64,000 bases of DNA. Origin: Thiolinea disciformis DSM 14473 (lineage in GTDB: Bacteria > Pseudomonadota > Gammaproteobacteria > Thiotrichales > Thiotrichaceae). The notes beneath the pieces are model-generated. The model was not told the origin of the DNA. It saw only the letters and a program-made list of their open reading frames with translations, and did no database searches. Positions 25,050-32,855 of the stretch are shown piece after piece. The first letter of the stretch is position 1; each line of letters starts with the position of its first letter. A program made the translations under genes and the position numbers. The stretch spans positions 147,444 through 211,443 of the forward strand of contig NZ_AQVE01000006.1 of NCBI RefSeq assembly GCF_000371925.1, written 5' to 3'.

Positions 25050-26167
25050 AATTTGTCGATGAGTTTCGCGATAACCAAAAAGCGCAATATTTGCAGCGTG
25101 CCATTCATGAATTAGCCGCACAACTTGAGCCAACCCTAAGCCGTCCTTTGCAAATTATGGAGTTCTGCGGCGGGCATACTCACACGATTTTCCGTTATGG
25201 CATCGAGCAGATGTTGCCTAAATCGATTGAAATGGTACATGGTCCTGGCTGTCCTGTTTGTGTATTGCCGATGGGGCGAGTGGATGATTGTGTGACCTTG
25301 GCGGAGCGTCCTGAAGTGATTTTTACCACCTTTGGTGATGCGATGCGTGTGCCAGGTTCGCGTAAGAGTTTATTGCAAGCCCGTGCCGATGGGGCGGATG
25401 TGCGTATGGTCTATTCACCGATGGATGCGTTGACTTTGGCGCGTAAGCATCCTGAGCGTGAGGTAGTGTTCTTTGCCTTAGGCTTTGAAACTACCATGCC
25501 TAGTACGGCTTTAACGGTATTACAGGCTGAACGTGAAGGCATTAAAAACTTTTCCTTATTCTGTAATCACATTACCACGGCACCAACGATTAAAGCCGTT
25601 TTAGATGAACCTGATCTCATGCTCGATGGTTTCTTAGCACCAGGGCATGTGGCAATGGTCATAGGGTTGCAACCTTTTGAATTTATTGCACGTGATTACC
25701 ATAAACCGCTGGTGATTACTGGTTTTGAGCCGTTAGATATTCTGCAATCGCTGTGGATGGTATTGAAACAGTTTACCGAAAATCGTTGTGTGGTGGAAAA
25801 CCAGTATGCACGAGTGGTACAGCCAACAGGTAATCAGGCAGGCTTACAAGCGATTCATAACGTGTTTGAAACGCGTGAGTTTTTTGAATTGCGTGGCTTG
25901 GGGTCGATTGATCATTCTGGTGTGAGTATGCGGGCGAACTATACGCCTTATGATGCGGAACGTAAATTTGCTATGCCGAATCTAACAGTGACTGACCCGA
26001 AAGATTGTCAATGCGGGGCAGTGATTAAGGGTTTAATCAAACCGTGGGAATGCCAGATTTTTGGCAAAAAATGCAATCCAGAAAATCCGATGGGAGCATT
26101 GATGGTGTCGTCCGAAGGGGCGTGTGCGGCTTATTACAATCATGGCTATACAGGAAAGGCAGCATGA
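25046..26167 (+). CDS. hypD: Hydrogenase cofactor assembly protein HypD
   Basis: HypD is the FeS protein on which the Fe(CN)2CO group is built. In the 373-aa product MEFCGGHTHTI carries catalytic Cys and His, GPGCPVCVLP the second CxxC, and the C-terminal [4Fe-4S] ligands lie in DCQCGAVIKGLIKPWEC and GKKCNPENPMG. NHITTAPT and GFEPLDIL are other family blocks. The length is normal. ATG overlaps the hypC stop and the end overlaps hypE by four bases. Confidence 0.98.
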   Translation: MKFVDEFRDNQKAQYLQRAIHELAAQLEPTLSRPLQIMEFCGGHTHTIFRYGIEQMLPKSIEMVHGPGCPVCVLPMGRVDDCVTLAERPEVIFTTFGDAMRVPGSRKSLLQARADGADVRMVYSPMDALTLARKHPEREVVFFALGFETTMPSTALTVLQAEREGIKNFSLFCNHITTAPTIKAVLDEPDLMLDGFLAPGHVAMVIGLQPFEFIARDYHKPLVITGFEPLDILQSLWMVLKQFTENRCVVENQYARVVQPTGNQAGLQAIHNVFETREFFELRGLGSIDHSGVSMRANYTPYDAERKFAMPNLTVTDPKDCQCGAVIKGLIKPWECQIFGKKCNPENPMGALMVSSEGACAAYYNHGYTGKAA

Positions 26168-27201
26168 GCGATAAATTCACGGGCAAAACCATAACACTCG
26201 CGCATGGGGCAGGTGGTAAAGCCATGCGCGATTTGATCGATGCGATTTTTGTGCAAACCTTTGATAATCCTGAATTATCGAGTTTAGAGGATCAGGCGCG
26301 TTTTGAATTGGCAGATTTAGCGCAATACGGCAATCGCTTGGCGATGACCACCGATAGTTATGTGGTCGATCCTTTGTTTTTTGCGGGCGGTGATATTGGT
26401 AAGTTGGCGGTGACGGGCACGGTGAATGATCTAGCCATGAGTGGCGCAGTCCCGCTATATCTGACTTGTGGCATGATGATCGAGGAAGGTTTCCCGATTG
26501 ATGATTTGCGTCGTATTGTGCAATCCATGAAAGCTACCGCTGATGCCGCAGGGGTAAAAATCGTCACGGGTGATACCAAAGTTGTCCACAAGGGGGCTGT
26601 GGATAAGTTGTTTATCAATACCGCAGGTGTGGGCATTATTCCGCAAGGTATCGAGATCAATAGTCATCGCGCGCAAATTGGGGATGTAGTGATTATTAAT
26701 GGTTTTGTGGGGGATCATGGTGCTGCGATTGTCGATGCACGCGGTGAATTGGCATTGGAAAGCACAGTAGAAACCGATTGCCAAGCCTTAAATGGTTTGG
26801 TGCAGGCCATGCTGGCCACAGGTGCAGATATCCACTGCCTGCGTGATGCAACACGTGGTGGCGTGGCAACGGTTTTGAATGAGTTTGCGCAAAGCAGTGG
26901 CGTGGGTATACGTTTAAAGCAGGCTGCGTTACCTGTGCGTGAAGAAGTGCGCGGTATTTGTGAGCTTTTAGGGCTTGATCCTTTGTATTTAGCCAATGAA
27001 GGCAAACTAATTGCCATCGTCGCCAAAAGCGATGCCGAACGGGTATTAGCAGCGATGCAGGCGTATTCCGCAGGCAAAGACAGCGTGATTATTGGCGAAG
27101 TGTTAGCGCAACCTGTCGGTAAGGTGTTATTGCAGACAGGCTTCGGTGGTGAGCGTTTATTGGATATGTTAGTGGGGGAACAGTTGCCGAGGATTTGTTG
27201 A
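26164..27201 (+). CDS. hypE: Carbamoyl dehydratase HypE
   Basis: HypE dehydrates the carbamoyl group received from HypF into thiocyanate. The 345-aa protein has the PurM-like nucleotide-binding start LAHGAGGKAMRDLI, TTDSYVVDPLFF and GDTKVV motifs, and the flexible C-terminal end LPRIC whose last Cys is the carbamoyl acceptor. Start 26164 (four-base overlap with hypD) is chosen; the frame is open further upstream inside hypD but this is the conserved N terminus. It is the last gene of the maturation operon. Confidence 0.98.
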   Translation: MSDKFTGKTITLAHGAGGKAMRDLIDAIFVQTFDNPELSSLEDQARFELADLAQYGNRLAMTTDSYVVDPLFFAGGDIGKLAVTGTVNDLAMSGAVPLYLTCGMMIEEGFPIDDLRRIVQSMKATADAAGVKIVTGDTKVVHKGAVDKLFINTAGVGIIPQGIEINSHRAQIGDVVIINGFVGDHGAAIVDARGELALESTVETDCQALNGLVQAMLATGADIHCLRDATRGGVATVLNEFAQSSGVGIRLKQAALPVREEVRGICELLGLDPLYLANEGKLIAIVAKSDAERVLAAMQAYSAGKDSVIIGEVLAQPVGKVLLQTGFGGERLLDMLVGEQLPRIC

Positions 27202-27301
27202 CTTACAACTTTAGTGTGTATTTCTTGTGTATAGATTGCTCTAAGCTAAAGCATGGCAGTTCATATGCCTTTATTAACAATCTAAACATAAGGAGATGTT
27301 T

Positions 27302-28276
27302 ATGTGGCGTGGTTTATCTTTAGCACTGGGCTTAAGTTTAGCCTCTAATAGTTTTGCTTTCATGGATGATTATTTGCCGCTTGCCAAATCGGCACTACAA
27401 CCTACTGTCGCCTTGACCGTGCTCAAAGTCGAAGAAAATGCAACCCAGCTAACCCCCGAGATCAAAATCGCTCATCCCAGTGAGCAAATCATGATGCTCA
27501 GTGGCGTGGATAAGGCTGGTAAGCCTTGGTCATTTAGTACTGCAAATCCTACTATGTTTACGGCTTATCAAGCCGACCTCGATCAAAATGGTCAGCAAGA
27601 TATAGTCATTAGTTACCCGACTATGGCGACAGGTTCAGCACCTAGCACCCACTTGATTACTTTGGCTTTTGACGAGACAGGGCGCCCAGTTGTTTCCGAA
27701 ATTGAAGGTTATTTTGAGGAGAATGATAAGGGTATCGTTGATTTGGTGGATACCAATAAAAACGGTAAAGCTGAGTTGGTGTATATGATGGATAGTGATG
27801 GTTATTGGGTGACGAGCTTATACGAATTACAGAATGCGCGTTGGCAGACATTGGCTCAGTCAGGCGACCACCAATACCCTTTATATACGCGCTATACTAA
27901 GCAAGCCAATCATAAAAGCACTAAGCCCGATGCGAAACATCATCCCTTTGCTACTGATTTAAGTAATCAGAATGCAGGGTTGACAGGCACATTAAGCACG
28001 CTGAAATGGGCGAATATATCCCAATATGAAGATATTACCCTAGACATTCAAAGTGCCAAAGGGAATCACGCTTGTACCCCTTCTACCAGTCTAGGGACTT
28101 TCACCATTGTATTAGATAGCCCGCAAGCACGTAAGATTGTGAATCTATCGGCAGGTGAGACAGCGGTAAAAGATATTTTAACCGAGATCCAAACCAAGGC
28201 TTATCCCGTGAGTATTTATGGACAGCGCGACGCAGGTAAATGTAATCCTGAATTATTATGGGCGGTTAGCAAGTAA
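27302..28276 (+). CDS. Secreted protein of unknown function
   Basis: The 324-aa product has a signal peptide (GLSLALGLSLASNSFA) and is probably periplasmic. Two or three segments resemble short calcium-loop or FG-GAP-like repeats: DLDQNGQQDIVISYP (about 98-112), DTNKNGKAELVYMM (about 156-169), both of the D-x-[DN]-x-[DN]-G form. No enzymatic motif is visible. Start 27302 is preferred to the ATG six bases upstream, which would touch the AAGGAG ribosome binding site. It follows hypE by 100 bases but nothing links it to hydrogenase. Confidence 0.6.
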   Translation: MWRGLSLALGLSLASNSFAFMDDYLPLAKSALQPTVALTVLKVEENATQLTPEIKIAHPSEQIMMLSGVDKAGKPWSFSTANPTMFTAYQADLDQNGQQDIVISYPTMATGSAPSTHLITLAFDETGRPVVSEIEGYFEENDKGIVDLVDTNKNGKAELVYMMDSDGYWVTSLYELQNARWQTLAQSGDHQYPLYTRYTKQANHKSTKPDAKHHPFATDLSNQNAGLTGTLSTLKWANISQYEDITLDIQSAKGNHACTPSTSLGTFTIVLDSPQARKIVNLSAGETAVKDILTEIQTKAYPVSIYGQRDAGKCNPELLWAVSK

Positions 28277-28447
28277 CCTTAGGCTTGCAAAAATGACGAT
28301 TTTTAAAAGTGGAAAGTTGTTATCGTTTGACCTTATTTTAGAGACCAGCAATCAAATTAAAATGTCACAGGATAGGTAAATAACTCCTTGAGACCATCAT
28401 TATTTAACAGTCATGGCCGATGTGGCACAATTATAAATTCAAGCTTC

Positions 28448-28993
28448 CTATTTGAATATCGCAAGGAGTTCATTTGAAAACTTCAGAGTGTTTTGTTCAC
28501 TTTCTTTGAATGCTTTGGAAGTTATAGTGACTTCTTTCTTATTTTCATCAATCCAGCGAATCATTTTGCCTTTATCGAAATAGTAGCGATCTTCGGTAAT
28601 CTTGGTTTTCTGAGGATCGAATGCTATTCCACCAGCATCTTTAGCGAGTTCTGGTGTGATATAGAAGGGTACGTTGTAGCGATGGTTTTGAGAGAAAGTG
28701 AAGATAAGCGACCTGTTCTTATAATAAAATTCCTTATGTAATTTTCCAGACTCTCCATAAAGCTCAACCTTAATGAGCTGAATATTTTTATTGCTATCCT
28801 TATAGGCAGTTGCGTTGCCACCCTCCGCTGAATAGCCGGATAAGTCGGTTTTTGTCTTATTTAATAAGGGCAGTTTTTTTCGAATAGTGTTGTATTCCTG
28901 TCGGATTTGAGAAATTACCGATTCGTCAGCTGCTAAAGCACCCGAGCCTGCAAGGAGCAATAAAACTATAGTGAGGAAGATTCGTGCTTTCAT
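28448..28993 (-). CDS. Small secreted protein of unknown function
   Basis: A 181-aa protein with a clear signal peptide (FLTIVLLLLAGSGALA, cleaved before ADES). The mature part is charged and rich in Lys and Tyr, with repeated antiparallel strand patterns (IQLIKVELYGESGKLHKEFYY, DRYYFDKGKMIRWID), reminiscent of small periplasmic proteins that report cell-wall or surface interactions, but I do not recognise a family. It is convergent with the preceding gene and stands alone. Confidence 0.6.
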   Translation of the reverse strand: MKARIFLTIVLLLLAGSGALAADESVISQIRQEYNTIRKKLPLLNKTKTDLSGYSAEGGNATAYKDSNKNIQLIKVELYGESGKLHKEFYYKNRSLIFTFSQNHRYNVPFYITPELAKDAGGIAFDPQKTKITEDRYYFDKGKMIRWIDENKKEVTITSKAFKESEQNTLKFSNELLAIFK

Positions 28994-29125
28994 GATACCT
29001 CAAACACTTAATATCCGATTGTAAGACCTAGCCATATCAGTTGGAGCCACGCACCCATGGGCTCATTTTAACAGCATGATTCAAAACCAAAAAATCAGAA
29101 TCACTTTTGCTAGTATAACTGTCCC

Positions 29126-29857
29126 TCACTCCTCCAAATTCCGCACAAACGTATACCCCCCCGCGCCTTCTTTCATCCGATACAACACCGCAGGTCGGCC
29201 GCTGCCATCGGAACGTTTTTCGCCGGTATCTATTAACAATTCTGCCTCTTCAATCCGGCGGCGGAAGGATTTTTTTTGCAAAGGTTTGCCTAATAAGACT
29301 TCGTGTAGCTGTTGTAATTCGGGCAGGGTAAATTTTTCTGGTAAAGCATAAGCGGGCACAATGGAATAAAGTGCTTTTTGGCGTAAGCGTTCGCGTGCAA
29401 ATTCTATAATCTGTTGGTGATCAAAAGCTAAAGTCAGCTTATTTAATTGATCTAAGGGTTGCCATTGAACATCACTCACGCTTTCAATGTGGCTGGCGCA
29501 TTCTTGATAAGCCATTAAAGCCGTATAAGCGACGGTCACAGCCCAACCGCGTTTATCACGTTGATTCGAGCCAAAGGTATAAAGCTGCTCTAAATAGGGT
29601 GGAATAATGCCAGTTTTTTCTTGCAGCTTGCGGCGTGCAGTATCTTCTAAACTTATATCCGTATCTATTTGCACAAAGCCACCAGGCAAACCCCATAAGC
29701 CACGTTCTGGATATGCTGAGCGTTCCACTAATAGCACCTTAAGTTGGGCTTGGTGATAAGTAAATAACACTGGATCGACAGTCAGCAAGGGTGCATCAAA
29801 CTCACGGCGGTTATAGTTTGCTAAAAAACTAGCTTCATCGGCGTATTGGGTCATCAT
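29126..29857 (-). CDS. nrtR: NrtR-type Nudix transcriptional regulator of NAD metabolism
   Basis: The 243-aa protein has an N-terminal Nudix domain (residues about 22-150) and a C-terminal winged helix (FTLPELQQLHEVLLGKPL, then KSFRRRIEE), the NrtR layout. The Nudix box is degenerate (GFVQ...LEDTARRKLQEKTG: the catalytic REUxEE is RKLQEKTG), as is usual in NrtR, which binds ADP-ribose without hydrolysing it. NrtR represses NAD biosynthesis or salvage genes. It is divergent from an SPFH plus NAD-kinase-like operon and two identical palindromes lie between them, so it probably controls that operon and itself. Confidence 0.85.
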   Translation of the reverse strand: MMTQYADEASFLANYNRREFDAPLLTVDPVLFTYHQAQLKVLLVERSAYPERGLWGLPGGFVQIDTDISLEDTARRKLQEKTGIIPPYLEQLYTFGSNQRDKRGWAVTVAYTALMAYQECASHIESVSDVQWQPLDQLNKLTLAFDHQQIIEFARERLRQKALYSIVPAYALPEKFTLPELQQLHEVLLGKPLQKKSFRRRIEEAELLIDTGEKRSDGSGRPAVLYRMKEGAGGYTFVRNLEE

Positions 29858-29922
29858 TTTGGCAATGTTAAAACGAATAACAGCACCTTAATACGCTTGG
29901 TCGGCTATTTCAATCTTTTTAT

Positions 29923-29970
29923 GGTCTTTAAGACACTTAATGGTTGACAGCTTAAGGTCTTTAAGACACT
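29923..29970. promoter_or_regulatory. Two identical palindromic operators, likely NrtR sites
   Basis: GGTCTTTAAGACACT occurs at 29923-29937 and again at 29956-29970; its core GTCTTTAAGAC is an 11-base palindrome. Centres are 33 bp apart, about three helical turns. A TTGACA box (29944-29949) lies between them, so binding would cover the plus-strand promoter. A third partial copy (AAAAGACACTA) is at 29991-30001. Confidence 0.7.
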
Positions 29971-30017
29971 ATTAAAAGTATAAAGTAACTAAAAGACACT
30001 AATAAGGAGCAAGGCCA

Positions 30018-31034
30018 ATGTTCGGAATTCGTTATTACAAAGCAGATGCTTCCACTTATGCGATTAAAACCAATAATGGCAAGGTGCAGCAGCATGGGCG
30101 GGGTTTGAGCTTTTTCTATAATGCGGTCAGCACATCCATTGCCGCAGTACCGATGAATGTGAAAGAAGCACCTTTCATTTTCTATCTACAAACCAAAGAT
30201 TTCCAAGCACTTACTGTGCAGGGACAGATTAGCTATCAAATTACCGATGCTATGAAAATCGGGCAGATGCTGAATTTTACCCTCGCTAAAGATGGTGTCA
30301 GTTATGTGTCTGAAGACCCCTTGCATTTATCAGATCGGGTTTTGCGGATAGTGCAATCTGCGATTCAAGGTCAAGTTCAGAGCACAGAATTACGTCAAGC
30401 CTTAACCATTAGCCAAGATTTGTCGCAGTTTGTGCGTGAGCAAGCGCGGAGTGATGCAAGCCTACAGGCGTTAGGGATTGAATTATTAGAGGTCACGATT
30501 ACTGCGATTGAGCCAACGCCGGAAACGTCGCGTGCCTTGGAGGCAGAAGCCCGTGAGCTGATTTTAAAAGAAGCCGATGATGCGATTTATGCACGGCGTA
30601 AATCAGCTGTTGAGCAAGAACGGATGATTCGCGAGGCTGAGTTAAATACCACGTTGGTCGTGCAACAAAAAGAGCAAGAAATTGAAGAATCACGTATTGA
30701 AAATGAACGGACTTTATTGCGTGCTAAAGCCGCGACCGAGCAGGAACGTATTCAAGCGCAGATTGCTGAAGAGGATCAGCGTAAAGCATTGGTGAGTATT
30801 CAATTTGAGAATCGGCAAAAAGAAGCAGATGCCGAGGCTTATGCGACGGCTGCACGTATGAATGCGTTCAAGCAATTGCCTGTGGAGCACTTGAAGGCAA
30901 TCGCCTTAGCGCAGATGCAACCTGAGCAATTAATGGCATTGGCTTTTGAAGGCTTGGCTCAGAATGCCAATAAGATTGGTGAGTTAACCATTACGCCTGA
31001 TTTATTTAGTCAATTGCTGAAGAAGAGAGCGTGA
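30018..31034 (+). CDS. SPFH/band-7 domain protein without membrane anchor
   Basis: The 338-aa protein has a band-7/prohibitin domain (residues about 30-170, with the typical LQTKDFQALTVQGQISYQI strand pattern), then a long charged coiled coil (about 175-280, e.g. EQERIQAQIAEEDQRKAL) and a C-terminal tail ending PDLFSQLLKKRA. No signal or transmembrane helix is seen, so it is cytosolic or peripherally bound and likely oligomeric. Start 30018 follows AAGGAGCAAGGCCA. It is co-transcribed with an NAD-kinase-like gene (four-base overlap) behind putative NrtR operators, tying it to NAD status. Confidence 0.85.
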   Translation: MFGIRYYKADASTYAIKTNNGKVQQHGRGLSFFYNAVSTSIAAVPMNVKEAPFIFYLQTKDFQALTVQGQISYQITDAMKIGQMLNFTLAKDGVSYVSEDPLHLSDRVLRIVQSAIQGQVQSTELRQALTISQDLSQFVREQARSDASLQALGIELLEVTITAIEPTPETSRALEAEARELILKEADDAIYARRKSAVEQERMIREAELNTTLVVQQKEQEIEESRIENERTLLRAKAATEQERIQAQIAEEDQRKALVSIQFENRQKEADAEAYATAARMNAFKQLPVEHLKAIALAQMQPEQLMALAFEGLAQNANKIGELTITPDLFSQLLKKRA

Positions 31035-31975
31035 GTATGAACAGCTTTTTAAGTAAAGCGGGTCAGCAACGTTTTATTTTGGTAACACGCAAAACCCGTT
31101 TACAAGAATTAACGGAACGCTTTAATACACGTAGGCAAGCCTGTTTTTATTTAGAACATAATCAGCTAGATACGCAAACCTATCTAAGCGAGCATGATAC
31201 CTATCAGCAATGTTTAAAAGAAGCTGAGCAGATTTTAAAACCATTAGGACGCTTTCAATTATTGGAGCGTTCCTTTTTGCCCAATTATCAATTTGGCGCA
31301 ACGGATATTGTGATTGTGATTGGACAGGATGGTTTAGTTGCCAATACTTTGAAGTATTTGCAGGGTCAGCCGGTGATTGCGATTAATCCCGATCCGAAAC
31401 AGATTGATGGCAAGTTATTACCTTTTGAAATTGGCGATTTAAGACGCGCCTTAGAGCGAACCATTGCAGGCTCTAGTGCAAGCAAAACGATTACCTTTGC
31501 TGAAGCCAGCACGAATGATGGGCAGCGTTTATTAGCAGTGAATGATTTATTTATTGGTCCGAAAACCCATACATCGGCGCGTTATAGTTTACAGTGGGAT
31601 AAACAGCACGAGGTGCAATTATCTTCAGGGATTATTGTGTCTACGGGGTTTGGCTCAACTGGCTGGTTTCAGTCTATTTTAGCCGGTGCGATGGGTATTA
31701 CTCAGCAAAAGAAACATGAATTAAGTAAAGGTTTTGCTTGGGATGCGCCGCGTTTGCAATTCACTGTCCGTGAACCGTTTCCCAGTAAAACCACGGGCGT
31801 CAACTTAGTATTCGGTAGTATTACGAGTGAGACACCCTTACGTTTGGAATCGCAGATGCCAGAAAATGGTGTGATCTTCTCTGATGGCTTGGAGGCGGAT
31901 TATCTTGGGTTTAATTCCGGTACGGTGGTAACGGTTGGCGTCGCTAAAACAAGCGGTAGTTTAGTCTGCAAGTAA
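31031..31975 (+). CDS. NAD kinase-like protein
   Basis: The 314-aa product follows the NAD kinase fold: the nucleotide motif is VIVIGQDG (GQDG at 98-101, where classical enzymes have GGDG), then VIAINPDP, LAVNDLFIGPKTHTSARY in place of the NE block, and IIVSTGFGSTGWF matching the conserved D-G-x-x-x-S-T-P-T-G-S-T region. The Gly-to-Gln change may alter ATP or polyphosphate use. GTG at 31031 overlaps the SPFH stop; ATG 31037 is an alternative start. It probably phosphorylates NAD or a related nucleotide under NrtR control. Confidence 0.78.
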   Translation: MSMNSFLSKAGQQRFILVTRKTRLQELTERFNTRRQACFYLEHNQLDTQTYLSEHDTYQQCLKEAEQILKPLGRFQLLERSFLPNYQFGATDIVIVIGQDGLVANTLKYLQGQPVIAINPDPKQIDGKLLPFEIGDLRRALERTIAGSSASKTITFAEASTNDGQRLLAVNDLFIGPKTHTSARYSLQWDKQHEVQLSSGIIVSTGFGSTGWFQSILAGAMGITQQKKHELSKGFAWDAPRLQFTVREPFPSKTTGVNLVFGSITSETPLRLESQMPENGVIFSDGLEADYLGFNSGTVVTVGVAKTSGSLVCK

Positions 31976-32257
31976 AACAGACAGTTGTGAAATAACAGTG
32001 TTTCCACTAGCTCCCCCGCTTGTAATGTTTTGATCTAATGCTGACTGACACTTTGAAAAAGGCTAAAATTCCCTAAATCGAGATGCTTATGAGCAACCAA
32101 TACCATCTACACGCTTTCGAAGAGTAAGCGTGTGGCGCTGGTTACTGGTTAGGGTTACAACATAGCCGACGCGGTGGAGTCCTTGGTATTCGAGCCAAGC
32201 AGGTGAATGACTGGCACTCGTAGGAACTGCCTATCTCACAATGGCAAGCAACCTTGC
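31976..32257 (+). pseudogene. Gene-poor stretch with a possible SDR gene remnant
   Basis: No intact gene is seen. ATG at 32089 opens a short frame (MSNQYHLHAFEE) that stops; one base later the frame reads SKRVALVTG, the classic first strand and Gly turn of short-chain dehydrogenases, again followed by a stop, and a third frame gives GIRAKQVNDW. This is compatible with a decayed SDR gene. The same DNA forms a strong hairpin ACACGCTT/AAGCGTGT (32109-32133) inside AACCA/TGGTT arms, so a structured RNA is an alternative. Confidence 0.3.
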
Positions 32258-32800
32258 TTAAGGTTGCACCATCAGCAAAATTGTCGGTTCGCCAACTCCA
32301 TTAGCTGCCTCTTGCGTCAGGACAAATTTATACGGGTCAGCAACCGTTTCATCCGCGCTAATGACAGCGAATAATTCCTGACGTGCTGAGCCTTTACTTA
32401 AACTTGCCCCCAACACGGGATTATTAGCAGGGCGGCGCGAATCATAAATCCATACTTTATAAAGCTGGTCTTTGGCAGGATCGGGGAGATTAACAAAACG
32501 CATCACACCGCGTTGTTGTTCGGTATTCCACACTAAATCGCCTTGCACATCTTGAAGAGCAGGATTAAGCGTGCGCAACCAGTTACCGCCGATGCTTTTC
32601 GGGTCTTTGAGAAGTTGTTGATAAGTATCGTTTAAATTATTCGTAGCAACCGTACTTGCAGGCGCAACGACAGGCGTTATCTTGTGGTAAGCTAGCCAGC
32701 CGAAGGCAGCGAGTGTTAGCGCTAATCCTAAAACGAACCAAGCTTTGCGTGGGCATTGCGGCTTGTCATGTGGGCAAAAATCTTTGCTAATTGAGAACAT
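32258..32800 (-). CDS. RskA-like (anti-sigma-K factor C-terminal domain) membrane protein
   Basis: The 180-aa protein has a short cytosolic N terminus with two Cys (CPHDKPQC), one transmembrane helix (AWFVLGLALTLAAFGWLAY) and an extracytoplasmic domain like the C-terminal part of RskA anti-sigma factors: GDLVWNTEQQRGVMRFVNLP, LYKVWIYDSRRP, ELFAVISADETVADPYKFVLTQE. It lacks the zinc-binding anti-sigma domain and no sigma factor gene is next to it, so it is not a proven anti-sigma factor. It is divergent from ycaO. Confidence 0.7.
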   Translation of the reverse strand: MFSISKDFCPHDKPQCPRKAWFVLGLALTLAAFGWLAYHKITPVVAPASTVATNNLNDTYQQLLKDPKSIGGNWLRTLNPALQDVQGDLVWNTEQQRGVMRFVNLPDPAKDQLYKVWIYDSRRPANNPVLGASLSKGSARQELFAVISADETVADPYKFVLTQEAANGVGEPTILLMVQP

Positions 32801-32855
32801 AGTTTACATTATCCTAGTTATTCGCTTCCTCCCCCACCACCAAGGAACCTATTGA

